Assembly: GCF_020360975.1 (NCBI RefSeq)
Contig: NW_025408688.1
Location: 434,001 to 498,000 of the forward strand
Direction of reading: 5' to 3'
DNA length: 64,000 nucleotides
Source: Hirsutella rhossiliensis
Taxonomy: Eukaryota; Ascomycota; Sordariomycetes; Hypocreales; Ophiocordycipitaceae
Below are positions 42,061 to 53,618 of this stretch, piece after piece (positions within the stretch are counted from its first letter, which is position 1; each line of letters begins with the position of its first letter). The notes beneath the pieces were generated by a model. It had not been told where the DNA came from, searched no databases, and worked only from the letters and a program-made list of their open reading frames with translations. A program made the position numbers and the translations under genes.

Positions 42061-43595
42061 CTTCCTGCTGCGCCGTTCCAACAACATATTCTGCCTTACG
42101 ACAATAAGCGGGAACGCCAGTGCGCCAATCAGTGGAGTTCGTGCGCCAGGGGGGTACCATGATTTGCCGCTTCTTAACTGGCTCAGCACAGAACAAGGCG
42201 AATACGTGCAAAAAACAACTCTTTGACTATCCGGCCAAATATTTGAAACGGCCACTAAAATCCGAAACCACCCATACCACCAAAATCGCCTCGACCGCCG
42301 TCCCCTGCCTACGGAAGTGCAGCCGCGCGCACGTTGTTGCGGGTGCGCTACGTGGCTGCAAAGATGGCGAGAACAGGCGGAAAATTCGCTCTGCTTGCGC
42401 TAGAGCCCCCCAACGGGACCCTTGGTCGGCGGGTTGACCGGGGTTAGCGCCATGCGCCAACCGGACGTGACTTAATTCAGGGCTGCAGATATAATCGTGG
42501 GCTTTAGCCGTGCCGTACCTTCCTCTCTCCACATTCTGCTCCACTTTCTTTCGTCCCATGCAGAAACCTGATTCCCCTATAAGTGCAAAATATGGTCCAG
42601 GACGAGGAAGGCGGCAGCAACCAAAGAGTGCATTTCTGTCACAGTTATGTGGATGCGCACATTAGGAGTCTTGTGGTGTATATTGAAAGCTCTGCCCCGT
42701 CCATCTAAGGAGGGGTGCAGCCGGGACCTTAAGTAGGTACCGGCGCAGGCTAGGAAAACTCTTTTGTTTACAAAACGCGTAGGGGTCTGTTACGCGTCAC
42801 GGTAAAGTGACTTGTGCCGTGTTGTGACCGTTCCTAGCGTACGTAGACTCCGCACCCCTGAGTGTGGAAGCCACATTCCTACATCAACGCCGCAGGCTAA
42901 TATTCCTACCCCTGACGCACATGTACCTCGTGACAATTTCCCCGTGCCGCTTTGGTTATTCATGACTCGTGATTGGTGAGCACTATCGTTGCGTTGTTGG
43001 TCTGCTGTGCTGCTAATGCATCATCGCAGTTCGGTGTTGGGCTCCACTTTAACCTACTGAGATGCACTAGCGTATCATAGAGCGTGGACTAGACTGAAGG
43101 AACGTCATCCGGACTATGGAGGCTGAGTGCGATCGATAAGAGCTAGCGTAGGATTTTGAGAGTGACAGGTCAGTCCGCAGGTCCAGGCAGCATCCAAAAC
43201 ACATTGTCTGTAGGTTAGTTGGTTCCCACCGCCCTACATACATTACATTCGATGTGTAGCACGTGAATGCGGCTCGCTGTGCGACTGCGGCAAAGTCGCC
43301 TCCCTTCCTCGCTCCACCTCTTATTGCGAAGCGGCAAGTTGGGGCAGTATTACTCGTCTTCGCTTATCGATATGGAAGCCAAATAGCTCACAACTGTCGC
43401 CCGGTTCTAGTTCAAAATACGACATGCTCCCATGTAGACGCAGTCTTCGCCGAAAAGGGAACCATGCGCCTCGTGTATGGGTATGACTCCGTTACAGTAC
43501 TAGTTGCAAGGCTGCAACAAACCAAGAACCAACAACCGGCCTCTAAGGCCAATCGGAGGTGTCCCGCCCCTGTAGGGCATTCACTGCCCACCCTT
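42061..43595. other. About 1.5 kb without a supported gene
   Basis: Only short overlapping frames are present (minus 42227-42559, plus 43263-43616), with no domains. No repeat or RNA gene is recognised. Confidence 0.45.
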
Positions 43596-43978
43596 CAGCA
43601 CGAGCGTGCATCATGAAAAAGGATGTGGGGCCTGGCTGCAGTGCAATGTCTTGCAGAACAATTGCTATTGGAAGTGGAAGCACAATGTGGCTGCAGCGTG
43701 GCAGCTCGCAGAGCGATGACATCAAGGTTGTTACGAGCCCAATAAGCCACAGCGACGAGGTGAAAATGTTACCGCCGACGACGCACGAGACAGGCTGGCC
43801 GATCCGGAGCATGCTCTGGATGCGATGTGACCTTCAGGCGGAGCAGGTGGCAACGCATTCAGATTTGACGGCGCCACTCCTGCGGCTGCCGGATCGAGAC
43901 CTGATGGTAGTATCGGTGTACGCAGAGGGGAAGGAAGAGTGGGGGAGGCAATGTAGATATGATCGTATCGAGGTACTA
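43596..43978 (+). pseudogene. LINE endonuclease fragment (Tad1-like), plus copy
   Basis: The segment with GWPIRSMLWMRCDLQAEQVA and LPDRDLMVVSVYAEGKEE matches the N-terminal apurinic-type endonuclease of fungal non-LTR retrotransposon ORF2. The minus-strand fragment at 45730-46600 carries the same series (IRTMLWVGV..., YLMVSSVYVEGKSEE), so the two are inverted relatives. It is truncated on both sides: no catalytic core follows VYAEGKEE. Confidence 0.65.
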
Positions 43979-44486
43979 TGAAGTACAACAGGAGAGAGGA
44001 GGAGGAAGGAAGGGAAGCTGGGCGACGCGGGGTCTCGGAGTCGTTGGTGATAAAGTGACCAGGAGCCAGAATCTACATTGCCAGACAGCGTCCGCTTCGA
44101 GATGCATTTCAGCAGCTCTACTTTTGGGTACATGTACATAGTCACCCATAGTTCCGTGTTGCTCCTAATACTGCAGTTGGTTCTCAATGCGAGGTGGTGA
44201 CCGCAAGGTGGATGTGCGTTGCTGCAAGTGGGTGCTTCTGACTGTCCCGGGTGGTGTGAGTCATCTTGGACGTCACTGCAGCTGCAGATCGTAGCCCCGT
44301 CACATCCTCTCCCTGTGCATTAGCGGATGTTTGCCTGCATCGAACTGCAGCCACCATTGTGATGGATGCCAGTCTTTCTGCATGAACCCCGGTATGTACA
44401 TACAGTACAGTACGAGCCTTTTAACGTGTCAAATTACCAGCTGTCGCACGAGAGAAGTTCAGGGAGAAGGTTGGGCACAAAAAACG

Positions 44487-44769
44487 CGGGGTGTCGCTCC
44501 TAGGCCCTTTCGCCCATTATGGGTGCCTGGGTTCCCGTTACGTACCTGCGGCCGATTCTGGCTTCACAACAGTGCAGCAAGTCCTCGTCTTGGGCGACTG
44601 ACAGCACCTTCACTTCTCGCTGCTTGGTAACTAGTACTGAGCTGTAAGGACTGCAACCCCTTCTTAATAAGCAATATCGTCTTCACTGCAGCCAGAAAGT
44701 GAGCTGGCGCCGAGTAGCATTGCTGCCCCCAACCAGGCAGCAGCGGAAGGGTCTAGGAGCGACACCCCG
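44487..44769. mobile_element. Candidate MITE of about 283 bp
   Basis: Inverted repeats of 23 bp with one mismatch (CGGGGTGTCGCTCCTAG at the outer left) lie at 44487-44509 and 44747-44769, and similarity continues weakly inward (GTGCCTGGGTT versus CTGCCTGGTT). No coding frame lies inside. No clear target duplication is seen, so the class is open. Confidence 0.5.
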
Positions 44770-44919
44770 AGTTTCCTCGCTCAACCCGTTCCCCCGCAAC
44801 TTGTCTCTACAACAGTTGGTAATCTGGTCATGCCAGCCCTCCACAAACGTCTTGACTTCACCATCACTCTACCGCGGGGTTGCAACGTTTCCCCGCTCAC
44901 AGACCAGCGCACCGGTATG

Positions 44920-45700
44920 ACATGGAAACACGTTCTGACGAAGATAGCGCATGGTATAACCAGCACGTCTTTCTTCTGCCAATTCATCCGAAACTGGCCA
45001 TGGACGAACCGATCCGCTTGCTTGGCAGTCGCACCTCGTCGAGATCTCTCGCCGTGTTCGCGGCCGCCCCTTGGTCTTTGGAGAACCCGCATGTGGAGTG
45101 GATCGTGATACTGTTGATCCGGACTGCGGCAATCCCTGACGTCGCCATGATCAGCGGCGATTCGAAAGGCTCCTCCTACTGAACAACTCGGCGAGTGCCT
45201 CGATGATTCGCGACTTGCCGGTCCTGCCCTCGCTGCCGATGAACTGGCAGAGCTGGCCGACATCGCCTCCGTCGTTTTGTCGTATCAAATCGAGCTGGCG
45301 GCATATGATTGAGAAGCGATAGACTGCGTTTTGTTCAGCGTCAGCCGTGTCGCCAACTCTCTGCCCGCCGCTGAGAAAGAGGTTCCCGCCATTGTTGTTG
45401 CGTTCGAGCCTGACGAGCGATACATAGTCGTACAGGCATAGGCCTCGCAGGCGCTCTCCACGGTGCTGATACGCCTCGACGTGGGAGATCCTGGGGCCTG
45501 CTTCTTCGACGACAACCGACTCACCCAGGGGATCATCTGTGACCCCTACGCCACTTTCCTGTCGAAAGACGTGCCAGTACAACAGGTATGTGTTTAGGTA
45601 CGCCCAGGCGCTGCTGTTGGTAAATTCGGCTGGAGATCCTAGAAGAGCGACGACCTCGGCCTGCAACAGGGACGCTCCGTCAACACACGGTTCGCCATCG
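44920..45700 (-). pseudogene. Helitron PIF1-like helicase fragment
   Basis: Reading leftward, LYDYVSLVRLERN (about 45410), then FIGSEGRTGKSRIIEALAEL (about 45210; Walker A GSEGRTGKS), then in another frame RFVHGQFRMNWQKKDVLVI (about 44960), which ends in the start of Walker B. This order is typical of Helitron helicases. It differs in sequence from the helicases at 1-862 and 22590-23867, so it derives from another Helitron subfamily. It is truncated after Walker B and frameshifted near 45160. Its open frame is fused upstream to LINE endonuclease sequence. Confidence 0.75.
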
Positions 45701-45719
45701 TCAAAAACTATATGGTCTG

Positions 45720-46600
45720 ATCCGTGCTCCATGGGGTATATGTTGCATATCACCATCTCGTCTGCCAGTTCGGCCAACGCAAGCACTAGATCAATCGTGC
45801 TTTCCGAGTCTCGGCCCTGCCACGTTTTGGTGCCTCGCGGTAGCAGGCTGCAGAGCCCACAGTCATTAATCAGGTCGATGATCGACTGCGCTTCCCCTTG
45901 TCTTCTCGCCGTTACCTCGTCGCCTCCCCAGAGTAGATCGTGGCGATTAAAGTCACCAGCGACGACGAAGTCTGCTCGCCGTCCAGTTCCACCGCGGAAG
46001 CCCGCCACTAATCCATGCATATTGTGACGGCTTTCGTTGAGCACCGTCACACCCCGTTTGCGTACATGACCCACATGTTGTTAAGCCACGGCCCACACGT
46101 ACGGAAGACATATTTAGGGAGAGGACACCCGGCTGTATTGTTCTGCTCTCCTTTATCTTCTTCAAGAGTAGAATCTTCGTAATAAAGTCCACAGCCTCCT
46201 GGCTCAGTGCATGACCGTCACACATATCTCTTACCGCTCTCGACAGCGCCTCCTCGCTCTTCCCCTCTACGTACACCGACGATACCATTAGATATCAGTC
46301 TGGTAGCCGAAGGATTGCCGCTGTCAAATCCGCTGACTGCGTTGCCGCTTGCTCCGCCTCGAGGTCACTCCGACCCAGAGCATGGTCCTGATCGGTATCA
46401 TTCTCACCAGCTGCTGTGGCTTATTGGGCTCGTAATTATCCTGTTGTTTTATCCTCCTCGCGTACGGTTCAGAGATGGCCAATGCACGGTAGCCCTTGAG
46501 ATCTTCGTCGTTCATCAGGCTCAGCTGCACCGCGTGTTGCTTTCTAATGTTAAGCCGCAGCAGGCGAAAGCTCGTGCACTGTTACGTGATGACCGTTTCG
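45720..46600 (-). pseudogene. LINE endonuclease fragment (Tad1-like), minus copy
   Basis: Reading leftward, AVQLSLMNDEDLKGYRALAI (about 46530), IRTMLWVG, LMVSSVYVEGKSEEALSRAV (about 46270), then FVVAGDFNRHDLLWGGDEV (about 45955), GTKTWQGRDSESTIDLVLAL (about 45830) and MEHGSDH (about 45725). These are successive motifs of the AP-like endonuclease of LINE ORF2, including the GDFN and SDH catalytic signatures. The frame is interrupted near 46250 (TAG/TGA) and about 120 bp of unrelated-looking sequence lies around 46060-46180. Reverse transcriptase is absent: the frame passes directly into Helitron helicase sequence after SDH. Confidence 0.8.
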
Positions 46601-46736
46601 GCCAATTCGGGCTGAATGAGGAAGGCAAATCATCCAGGCTTTTTGAGATCTAGTAGCATATGTCGTCTAAATCTGACCCACGAGAAGGCAATTATCGGCC
46701 AGATTTGAGATGTCTGTCTAGAAAACCGGCAGGAGA

Positions 46737-48762
46737 CTAGGTAATACCGCGCCGTGCACCCTGCTGCTCAAAAGCGATCGCATCCTCCACAGCTTTCCCC
46801 GCCAAAAATGTGTACTCTTCATCTAGTCTCTCCGTCGCGGCAATAACTGCATTCTCCTTGTTTTGTAGCTCCGTTCTCTGGGCTGCTATTTCCCGAAGAG
46901 CTTCTTTTGACCTTGACCGCAAAACGTGCTTGTTACGCTCCAGTTCCTTCATAGTCGCTTGCGTCTTCTGTCGGAGCATAGCAATCTCCTTACTGCGCCC
47001 GAAATCTCTTAAGAGCGTTGCCAATGCCTCAGCATCCAGCAAGAACTTTTCCATGCCCTTCGTGTTAACTTGACGCCGATGAACAGCGCTATGCCGAATG
47101 TTGGCAACAGAGCGGAAGAGGCTGTCCAACTGCTTTCCATTGCTCTCCATATCCGAGAAGCCTTTCTGGCGCTTTGAAAGTTCACCAATCCAGCGATTTA
47201 GCTCAACTGACTCCGCGCAATCCCATCCACGTTGGTGAAGAGTATCAGGCATCACTCGTTTTCCAAACTCGAAGCAAGTCTCTTCCAAAACATGTTGCAA
47301 GTGCACCAAAAGCTGGTGCTGAGTCTTGGAAGGGAGATAGGTCGGCGTCGCAGTCTCGTAGGGTCGATGAGTGACGTCTCCATGGGCAGGCGGCAGCGGG
47401 ACCAAGCCTGCACCGGTTTGCGAGATCATATAATCGTGTTTCAGGGTACGTTCCGTATGGGAAATATCTGACGCAGGATACCGCGCCCGGAGCTCGGTCG
47501 GCTCGACCGCCAACTTGAGCTGTGTGACCTGCGTCTCGACGGAAACATCATGCGAATCCCCATTCACCTCCCGAAGGTTATTGCCATTTTCAACCAACCT
47601 TGATACATCTCTGGTGAGGGCATATGGGGCTCGTGCAAATAGGTCCAACGTCCTAGGCGTGTTGCTGTTGGTATGGTTCGTTTGTGTGGAATCGTCGTTT
47701 TCGCACCCTTCGTCATTGAGCGGCGGTCGTGCACCTTGGCCCCTGCCTCGTACAGGAGTCGTTTCGAGTGCGGCCACTTGCTCCTCTGTCGTGCACAGTT
47801 CCATTGTCGATGCTTCTGACTGATAGTTGTTGCCGTGCTTGCTCGACGACTCAACCGACTGTACGTACCGAATATGTCAGTTTTCATATGTGAGACCTTC
47901 AACTTGGCAGCATACCTACAGAAAGCTGTAAGGTGTGACAGTCAAGAGCTTGTCGCCAGTGAAGCGCATCCGGAATTCGATCATCGCCCGACCCCATCCA
48001 ATGGTGGACAGTTGCTCGCATAGCAACACTGACAACGTTAATGACATCCACTAGGGCATCTGTAAGTCCTAGTAATCACTGAGAATACCCATGTTAGGAC
48101 AGTCTCAACTCACTGTGGTTCGAAGCTATCAACTCATTGTGGCTGTAATAAGGCGACAACTCTGATACCAGCTTCTCGTGATCGACAATATTCGCAGGAA
48201 GTTCATCCGGGGAGTACATCCAGCAGACGCGCGCATAGACGTGAGACTCGTCCGATGCCCTGATCTCGAGGATCTTGGCCACCCAACAGTCGGCGAGGCC
48301 CAGCACGCGTCGATGTTGAGGATCCTCGCTAGCAGCCTCTTGTCGTTCAACACTTTTGTCATTGGCAATGTACACGAAATCGTCGCTGTGGTACTTGACA
48401 TTGTCTACTGTTGGGAAGACTTCAATACCGAACATTTTTCCTGTGAAGCAGTGAGAAGTTCTAGGATCGCACTCACAAACAAAACTTCTGTAGCGGGTCA
48501 TACCGGACCATCGCTTGTACGGCTTGACGGTATACAACGTGTCCAACGACTGACACGTCTTGAACTTCCCAATGGGCTCGAATGGCGACACCTGGACGAG
48601 ATATAACCTGCTTTTGTTTGGAACGCCACGCTTACGCTTTTTGGAAGCTTGGTCCAGCTCCTCACAGGACCGCGCCGCGATTGTGGCCACAGTGAAGGGG
48701 CATTCTGCGCGGTTGTTTTCGATGGCGCGATGTCTCTTTCTTCCCGAGCTCATGACCGACAC
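46737..48762 (-). CDS. BAH-domain protein with C-terminal coiled-coil region, four exons
   Basis: The model on the minus strand is 48762-48477, 48407-48114, 48059-47920 and 47858-46737. Introns: 48408-48476 (69 nt, in-frame), 48060-48113 (GTGAGT, CTAAC, TTACAG) and 47859-47919 (GTAGGT, CTGAC, TACAG). All junctions keep frame, giving about 613 aa. The N-terminus has basic stretches (KKRKRG). A BAH chromatin-reader domain covers about residues 80-225 (VKYHSDDFVYIAND, CWVAKILEIRA, ARVCWMYSPDELP), and exon 3 holds the conserved continuation (DVINVVSVA, LHWRQALDCHT). The last exon has a globular segment (LEETCFEFGKRVMPDTLHQR, WDCAESVELNRWI) and a long Glu/Arg-rich coiled coil. The C-terminal part resembles a fungal hypothetical family often seen alone, so two genes are an alternative. 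No PHD finger is seen. Confidence 0.6.
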
Positions 48763-48886
48763 TACTGTCGTGCGATGGAAATTCCGGGCGATTGCACGCG
48801 TGCGTTGCCGATTGCAGGCACTGTCAAGTTGTCTGCTGCGGTGGTGTTGTTTAAGGTTAGGGGCTGAGCTGGATGAGATTTGCTAG

Positions 48887-49505
48887 AGATCCGGCCACTT
48901 CTGCCTCAACAAGACCAGGCCGCTGCCAGGTTCTTCCGAGCCTCCTGCTGGATAACCCGATCACGTTGCCATGTACCTTTTGGGTTGCCTAGGTGGTCGG
49001 GAGCCACTAAGGGGACATGCCCTTAATGTCCCCTTAGTGGCTCCCGAAGGGCCCCGCCAACGGGTAAGCAAAGCTCTAAATTTGTGCTACGAAGTGACGA
49101 AGTACACGCAGTGCGCAGATTCAGCTGTGCTTCTTTACTGAGGAAAAAATGCGGCCCACTTTTCTAACAGTTGTGTTTTGATTGGAGCCCACTTCAAATT
49201 CGCCATTATGATAGGTCAAACCTACCCATAGTTTACCCGTGGACAGCGTTGTGATTGGTCAGCTCCCATGTATACTGTCTGTGATAAAACTATTCACACC
49301 GTAAAAGACATATCTGATTGGTCCAAACAGTTTACCCGCATTTTTGCCAGCGGGAGGTTTACCCGTACCTTTCCCGTTTTGGGACGTCACCTACTCGTCC
49401 CACAGACCCACGTAAAGTGGGTCCTCACCACCTGTCTGTGTCAACCACCTGGCTGTGTCACTTCACCGCTTCAAGCCTCTATCTTGACCTCAACAACGGC
49501 ACATT
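48887..49505. other. Intergenic region with a perfect hairpin
   Basis: No gene is seen. It contains the 22-bp palindromic arms at 48998-49048, and further right repeated words such as GTTTACCCG (three variants at about 49229-49372) and GATTGGTC. Confidence 0.45.
48998..49048. repeat. Perfect 22-bp inverted repeat with 7-nt loop
   Basis: Arms 48998-49019 (TCGGGAGCCACTAAGGGGAC..) and 49027-49048 are exact reverse complements around the loop GCCCTTA. No U-run follows, so it is not an obvious terminator; a MITE end or remnant is possible. Confidence 0.85.
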
Positions 49506-50440
49506 ATGAAGAATAAAGAGCTTACGCTTGAAAGGCGCGTAGCCGAGGCTATTAAAGCCATTGAGGCAAATCCCAATATGTCCCCGCGCTGCGGCTAAGG
49601 AATTTGGGGTTCCACGCGAACGACTCCGCTTGCGATTTCACGGCATCCAACCTCGCAGCGGCCATAAAGCAACGCATACGAGGCTATCGCCAGCTCAAGA
49701 GGACTCAATCGATCTGTATATCGATCGTCTTGAGCGTATAGGACTTGCGGTGCGGAAGGACTTATTACGCGATGCAGCAAATCGGGTTCTAAGCTCCACG
49801 GTCGGCCCTGATGGTACCCGCAACGAACCCTTCGACTCCCAATGCTTTGTTGGCAAAACTGGATATCCCGTTTTATTAAACGCAAGGGATATCATATTAT
49901 GAAGCAAAAGGTACTCGATAACCAACGCAAGCTTGCCGAATCAGTCCCGCACGTTACCGAGTACTTCAAGAAGCTCCACGAGACGATTGCCTCGTACGGG
50001 ATTAACCCGGCTGATATCTGGAATATGGACGAGACGGGCTTCCGTATTGGTATTGGCAGGGACCGTTGTCGTCACGAAATCAAGGCGATCGCAATACTTT
50101 GGTATTGAGGAAAACAGGAGTCGGCAACAGCCGTTGAAGCGATTTCTGCCGATGGTCGATACATCCCTGCGTTTTTGATCCTATCCGGCAAGGTCCACCT
50201 CGAACAGTGGTACGGCATCAAGGAGCTAGATGGCGATACCCTTATTGGTGTTACGGAAACGGGATTTACGAACGATCAGCTCAATCTGCCGTGGATTCAA
50301 CATTTCGATAAGCATGCAAAGAGCAAAGGTGCTTGGAGGCTATTGCTCCTTGACGGCCACGGCTCCCACCATACCCTTGACCTTATCGAGTACGCTGAAG
50401 CCCATAATTCAGCCCGAAGGGCGTTCTACTCAGTCAGAAA
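49506..50440 (+). pseudogene. pogo/Fot1-like transposase, frameshifted and 3' truncated
   Basis: ATG 49506 starts MKNKELTLERRVAEAIKAIE. The frame then changes (near 49575) to a psq-type helix-turn-helix (PRAAAKEFGVPRERLRLRFH), and again to NWISRFIKRKGYHIMKQKVL, a CENP-B-like domain. The catalytic core has INPADIWNMDETGFRIGIG (first Asp, about 50020) and WRLLLLDGHGSHHTLDLIEY (second Asp, about 50360). Homology stops at about 50440, before the third acidic residue. No terminal repeats were found. It is a relative of, but not the same as, pogo-1 and pogo-2. Confidence 0.82.
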
Positions 50441-50925
50441 GAGTCGAGCATAAAACCTCTTCTGATTGGCCAATTAGCCTCCCCTGTGCTCAACTCGCGA
50501 ACGAATTGGTCGGCTGATAACGCCACCAAATGAAGGCCCACCATAAACCCCTGAGCGTTGACTAGGTAACCAAGGAGCTCTCCAAGGGCTCGCCAAGAGC
50601 TTTCACTTCTTTCTCTTTTCCGTCGAATCTATCAAACGCATTGGTTTGCTAACGGTATCTAGGTTTCACACATCACCTCCGCGGCCGACCTACCTCTCAA
50701 TATTCCCCGGTTACCTTACCTCCAGGCAAGCTGTACAGTCTCCTCCTACATTGTTTAGACCTGATCTAACTACCGCAAAGACAGCCTCCCTATTGAGATC
50801 TATCACGGTCTTGGACCTCTCGGCTGTCAGCCAGCTCTGCTAGCACCGCCAAACCCTCGCAAAGCCTCCCTGCCCGAGCAATATATAGCAGCTTAGGTCG
50901 ATACGAAGTGGATATATACTGTCAG
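50441..50925. other. Helitron leader or intergenic stretch
   Basis: No gene is supported. TATATA-like words near 50880 and 50912 lie just upstream of the Helitron ATG at 50926. Confidence 0.4.
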
Positions 50926-53618
50926 ATGGAGAACGATACACCCCAGGCGGTCCGCAACTGCCGTACCTGCAAGCAAGACCTGCCCGAAGTCGAGTTTCGA
51001 AGCGTCAAGGACCCTACAAAGTTCACAACAGAGTGTGCTAACTGTAGGGCACGCCGAAGGGAGCGGATAACCGAATCCCGAGCCGTCGTCGCCGCAATGC
51101 AGAAGATCGCCTCGAAGCCATTGCCACGCAGAGCCTCGAAGAGGACCGATTCACTAGCTAACCTGACGCCTCCAAGGCGGACTGCACTTTTGTGCTAAGC
51201 ACGTCTATATCACAAGAATGGCTTCCTGCCACTCCTTCATTACTGCCACAGAGTCATTGCCGCGGCCGTTATACACGTCAAGTCAACATGAACCCCCGGC
51301 CACGGCCACAGCCTCAAGAGCGACAGTTCGATCAGATGGTTGATCCGCCCTTTACAGGGGACCTTAACTTGCCTGCCCTTAGTGAGGAGGATCGGGCTCT
51401 TGTGCAGGAGTTCTATACTGCCCTGAATGACGACAAGGTGCATAGTTGCATTCGCTGCCAGGAGCGTTGGTTCGATATGAAGCGAAATAGCTCGAAAATC
51501 TGCAGTCGCTGCATTGGCCGAGACAGGAAGAAAGCCCTCGACGAGCCCTACTTCTTTAGCGCTGCGAATAACCTTGATTTTGGGGAAGTCCCCGCCAATC
51601 TACCTGATCTAACGATGGTCGAGGAGATGCTCATCGCTAGGGTTCACGTACATGTGAAAGTCTTGCAGGTGCGTGGCGCTCAATACAAATATCGCGGTCA
51701 CGTTGTCCACTTCCTTCGCAATGTTGGCAGGCTCTTTGAAGAGCTCCCAGTCCTACCTGAAGAGCTAGATATCGTCCTCCTGCGGCCTCCTAATGTGGAG
51801 GGCGACCTCGCTTTCGGCAACAGTTTGCTCGCGATTTCCGGGTACGTCGCTCGTGCCTGTCGGCCTGGCTGCATTACCTACACCGTCACCACCCGGGCTA
51901 TCGCGATATCGTTGTGAGCCAGAATCGCCTGCAACGTCTTCCTCTTGATGGCAGCATAGTTGCTTCCATTGCCAGCCAAGTGGCTGACATAGCTGACGGC
52001 GAGGTCCCCCAAGGTCCCGTTGAGGAGGTTGTGGAAGAGGACCCTAGCGATGCCGATGCATCAGCGATCCCGAATTTGCAGGTCACTGATACCGAATTGA
52101 ACGCTCTGCAGTCCCGATTTCTTGATGGGACCCTAACCCTGGGCGCATGACTGATCTGGAGTATATGCCGCGTAGCGCGCAGACTCACCACCAGATGCCA
52201 CTGCCTTCCATTCGCAGGACCCCTATCGACGAATTCAACCGTTCCCAGCCGCTGTTAACGCTCGCGTTCCCTACCCTCTACCCTGACGGCAAGGCCGACT
52301 TCGTGGAGCTTCGCTTACGGAGCATCACGTATCAGGACTACCTTGGCCATGCGATGAGATGGCATGACGGACGTTTTGCCCGCCATAAGACGTGGCCTTT
52401 CGTCGCCCTCAATACGATGTTACGTGCGCAGGTCCGAAAGCGAAGTGACTACTTCGTCAAGCAACGCGACAGCCGCCGTCAACCCCTTACCCGCGCCGAC
52501 CTAGAGGGAGCGATGGCTGAGCCTGACGAGCCGGAGGCTCAGGCGCTGATCCAGTCAATCACGCGCCAAGCCGCGGTAATCAGGGGCACCCGGCCGTATT
52601 GGTATAAGCAAAGGAAGGAATTGGAAGCATATGCCATAATCTAGGCAAGCCTGGCCTTTTCGCTACTGCAAGTGCAGCCGATTACCACTGGGAATCCCTA
52701 TACCGTCATATGCCTCGATTTGACGAGTGGCAAACAGCTCCTGAGGTGGCGCGGATGGCTCTATCCCGGCAACTGCTGCGGACAACGCCCACATCGCTGC
52801 TTACCACTTCCATAAACGTTATACGCTATTTAGGACTATTGTCCTGAAGCAGAAGTTCAACCTAACGGACTCTTGGGGCCGCTACGAGTGGCAGGGCAGG
52901 GGTTCCAGTCACCACCACGGCCTATATTGGCTAAGCGGCCACCCAGACTTAGATCCTGACAACGATCAGTCCCGGGAGCAATTCGCCCGCATCTGGGGAT
53001 ATCATGTATCTGCTGTCAACCCAGAGACTCAGCGAATACAGGCGCCTGGAGAAGGGAATCCCCTGATCGGCAATCTATTGGAGCAGCCCCTTACGGTTCA
53101 GTTCCTATCAATGGTGGTCAACCGCGTGCAACGCCACCGCTGCAACAACTACTGTATGCAGCTCAATAAGCATACCAAGCAGGTGGAGTGCCGCTTTGGA
53201 TTTCTCACGGACAGCGCCTGCTAGCCTCCCTGACAAGGTTCCTCATTCTAAGCACTGGAACTTCAGGGTCGAGAGGAACGATGGCCAGATTAACCACTAC
53301 AACCGCTTGCTTACCGTTGCGTGGCTAGCCAATACAGATGTTTCGCCCTGCACGAGCCTCCAGCAGGTAATCGATTACGCGGCCAAATACTGCTCCAAGT
53401 CGGAAAAGAAGAGCGAGTCTTTTGCCCAGATCGGGAAGGCCCTGATGCCCCGGGTCAAGGACCACAACCACTATAAAGAAGGAACAGCCCCACCAAAGCT
53501 CTCACACAAAGAAAAACAAGCCCTTTATCAAGAGATACAGTTTCTATTATCTCAGCCAGGACCTGTCTTTATGGATTGTTACGATAACTCTGATTGGGAA
53601 GAAATAGTTGATGAATAG
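50926..53618 (+). pseudogene. Helitron Rep (N-terminal and HUH nuclease parts), helicase absent
   Basis: From ATG 50926, a Cys-rich zinc-like region (CRTCKQDLPEVEFRS, CANCRARRRE) is followed by a second one (CIRCQERWFDM, CSRCIGRDRKK), then a DUF6570-like segment (ANLPDLTMVEEMLIARVHVH, about 51595-51660) and the Helitron N-terminal domain (LTLAFPTLYPDGKADF, about 52255). The HUH motif GRGSSHHHGLYWL lies at about 52900 and the tyrosine motif DYAAKYCSKSEKKSE at about 53370. Frames change near 51195, 51915, 52145, 52645, 52845 and 53200. The sequence leaves Helitron homology shortly after the tyrosines (tail LSHKEKQALYQEIQFLLSQP to 53618), so the helicase is missing. This copy supplies the N-terminus that the copy at 20978-23867 lacks. 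Confidence 0.88.

Noticed and set aside
42227..42559. 110-codon minus-strand frame
   Set aside because: Low-complexity, no domain; likely chance.
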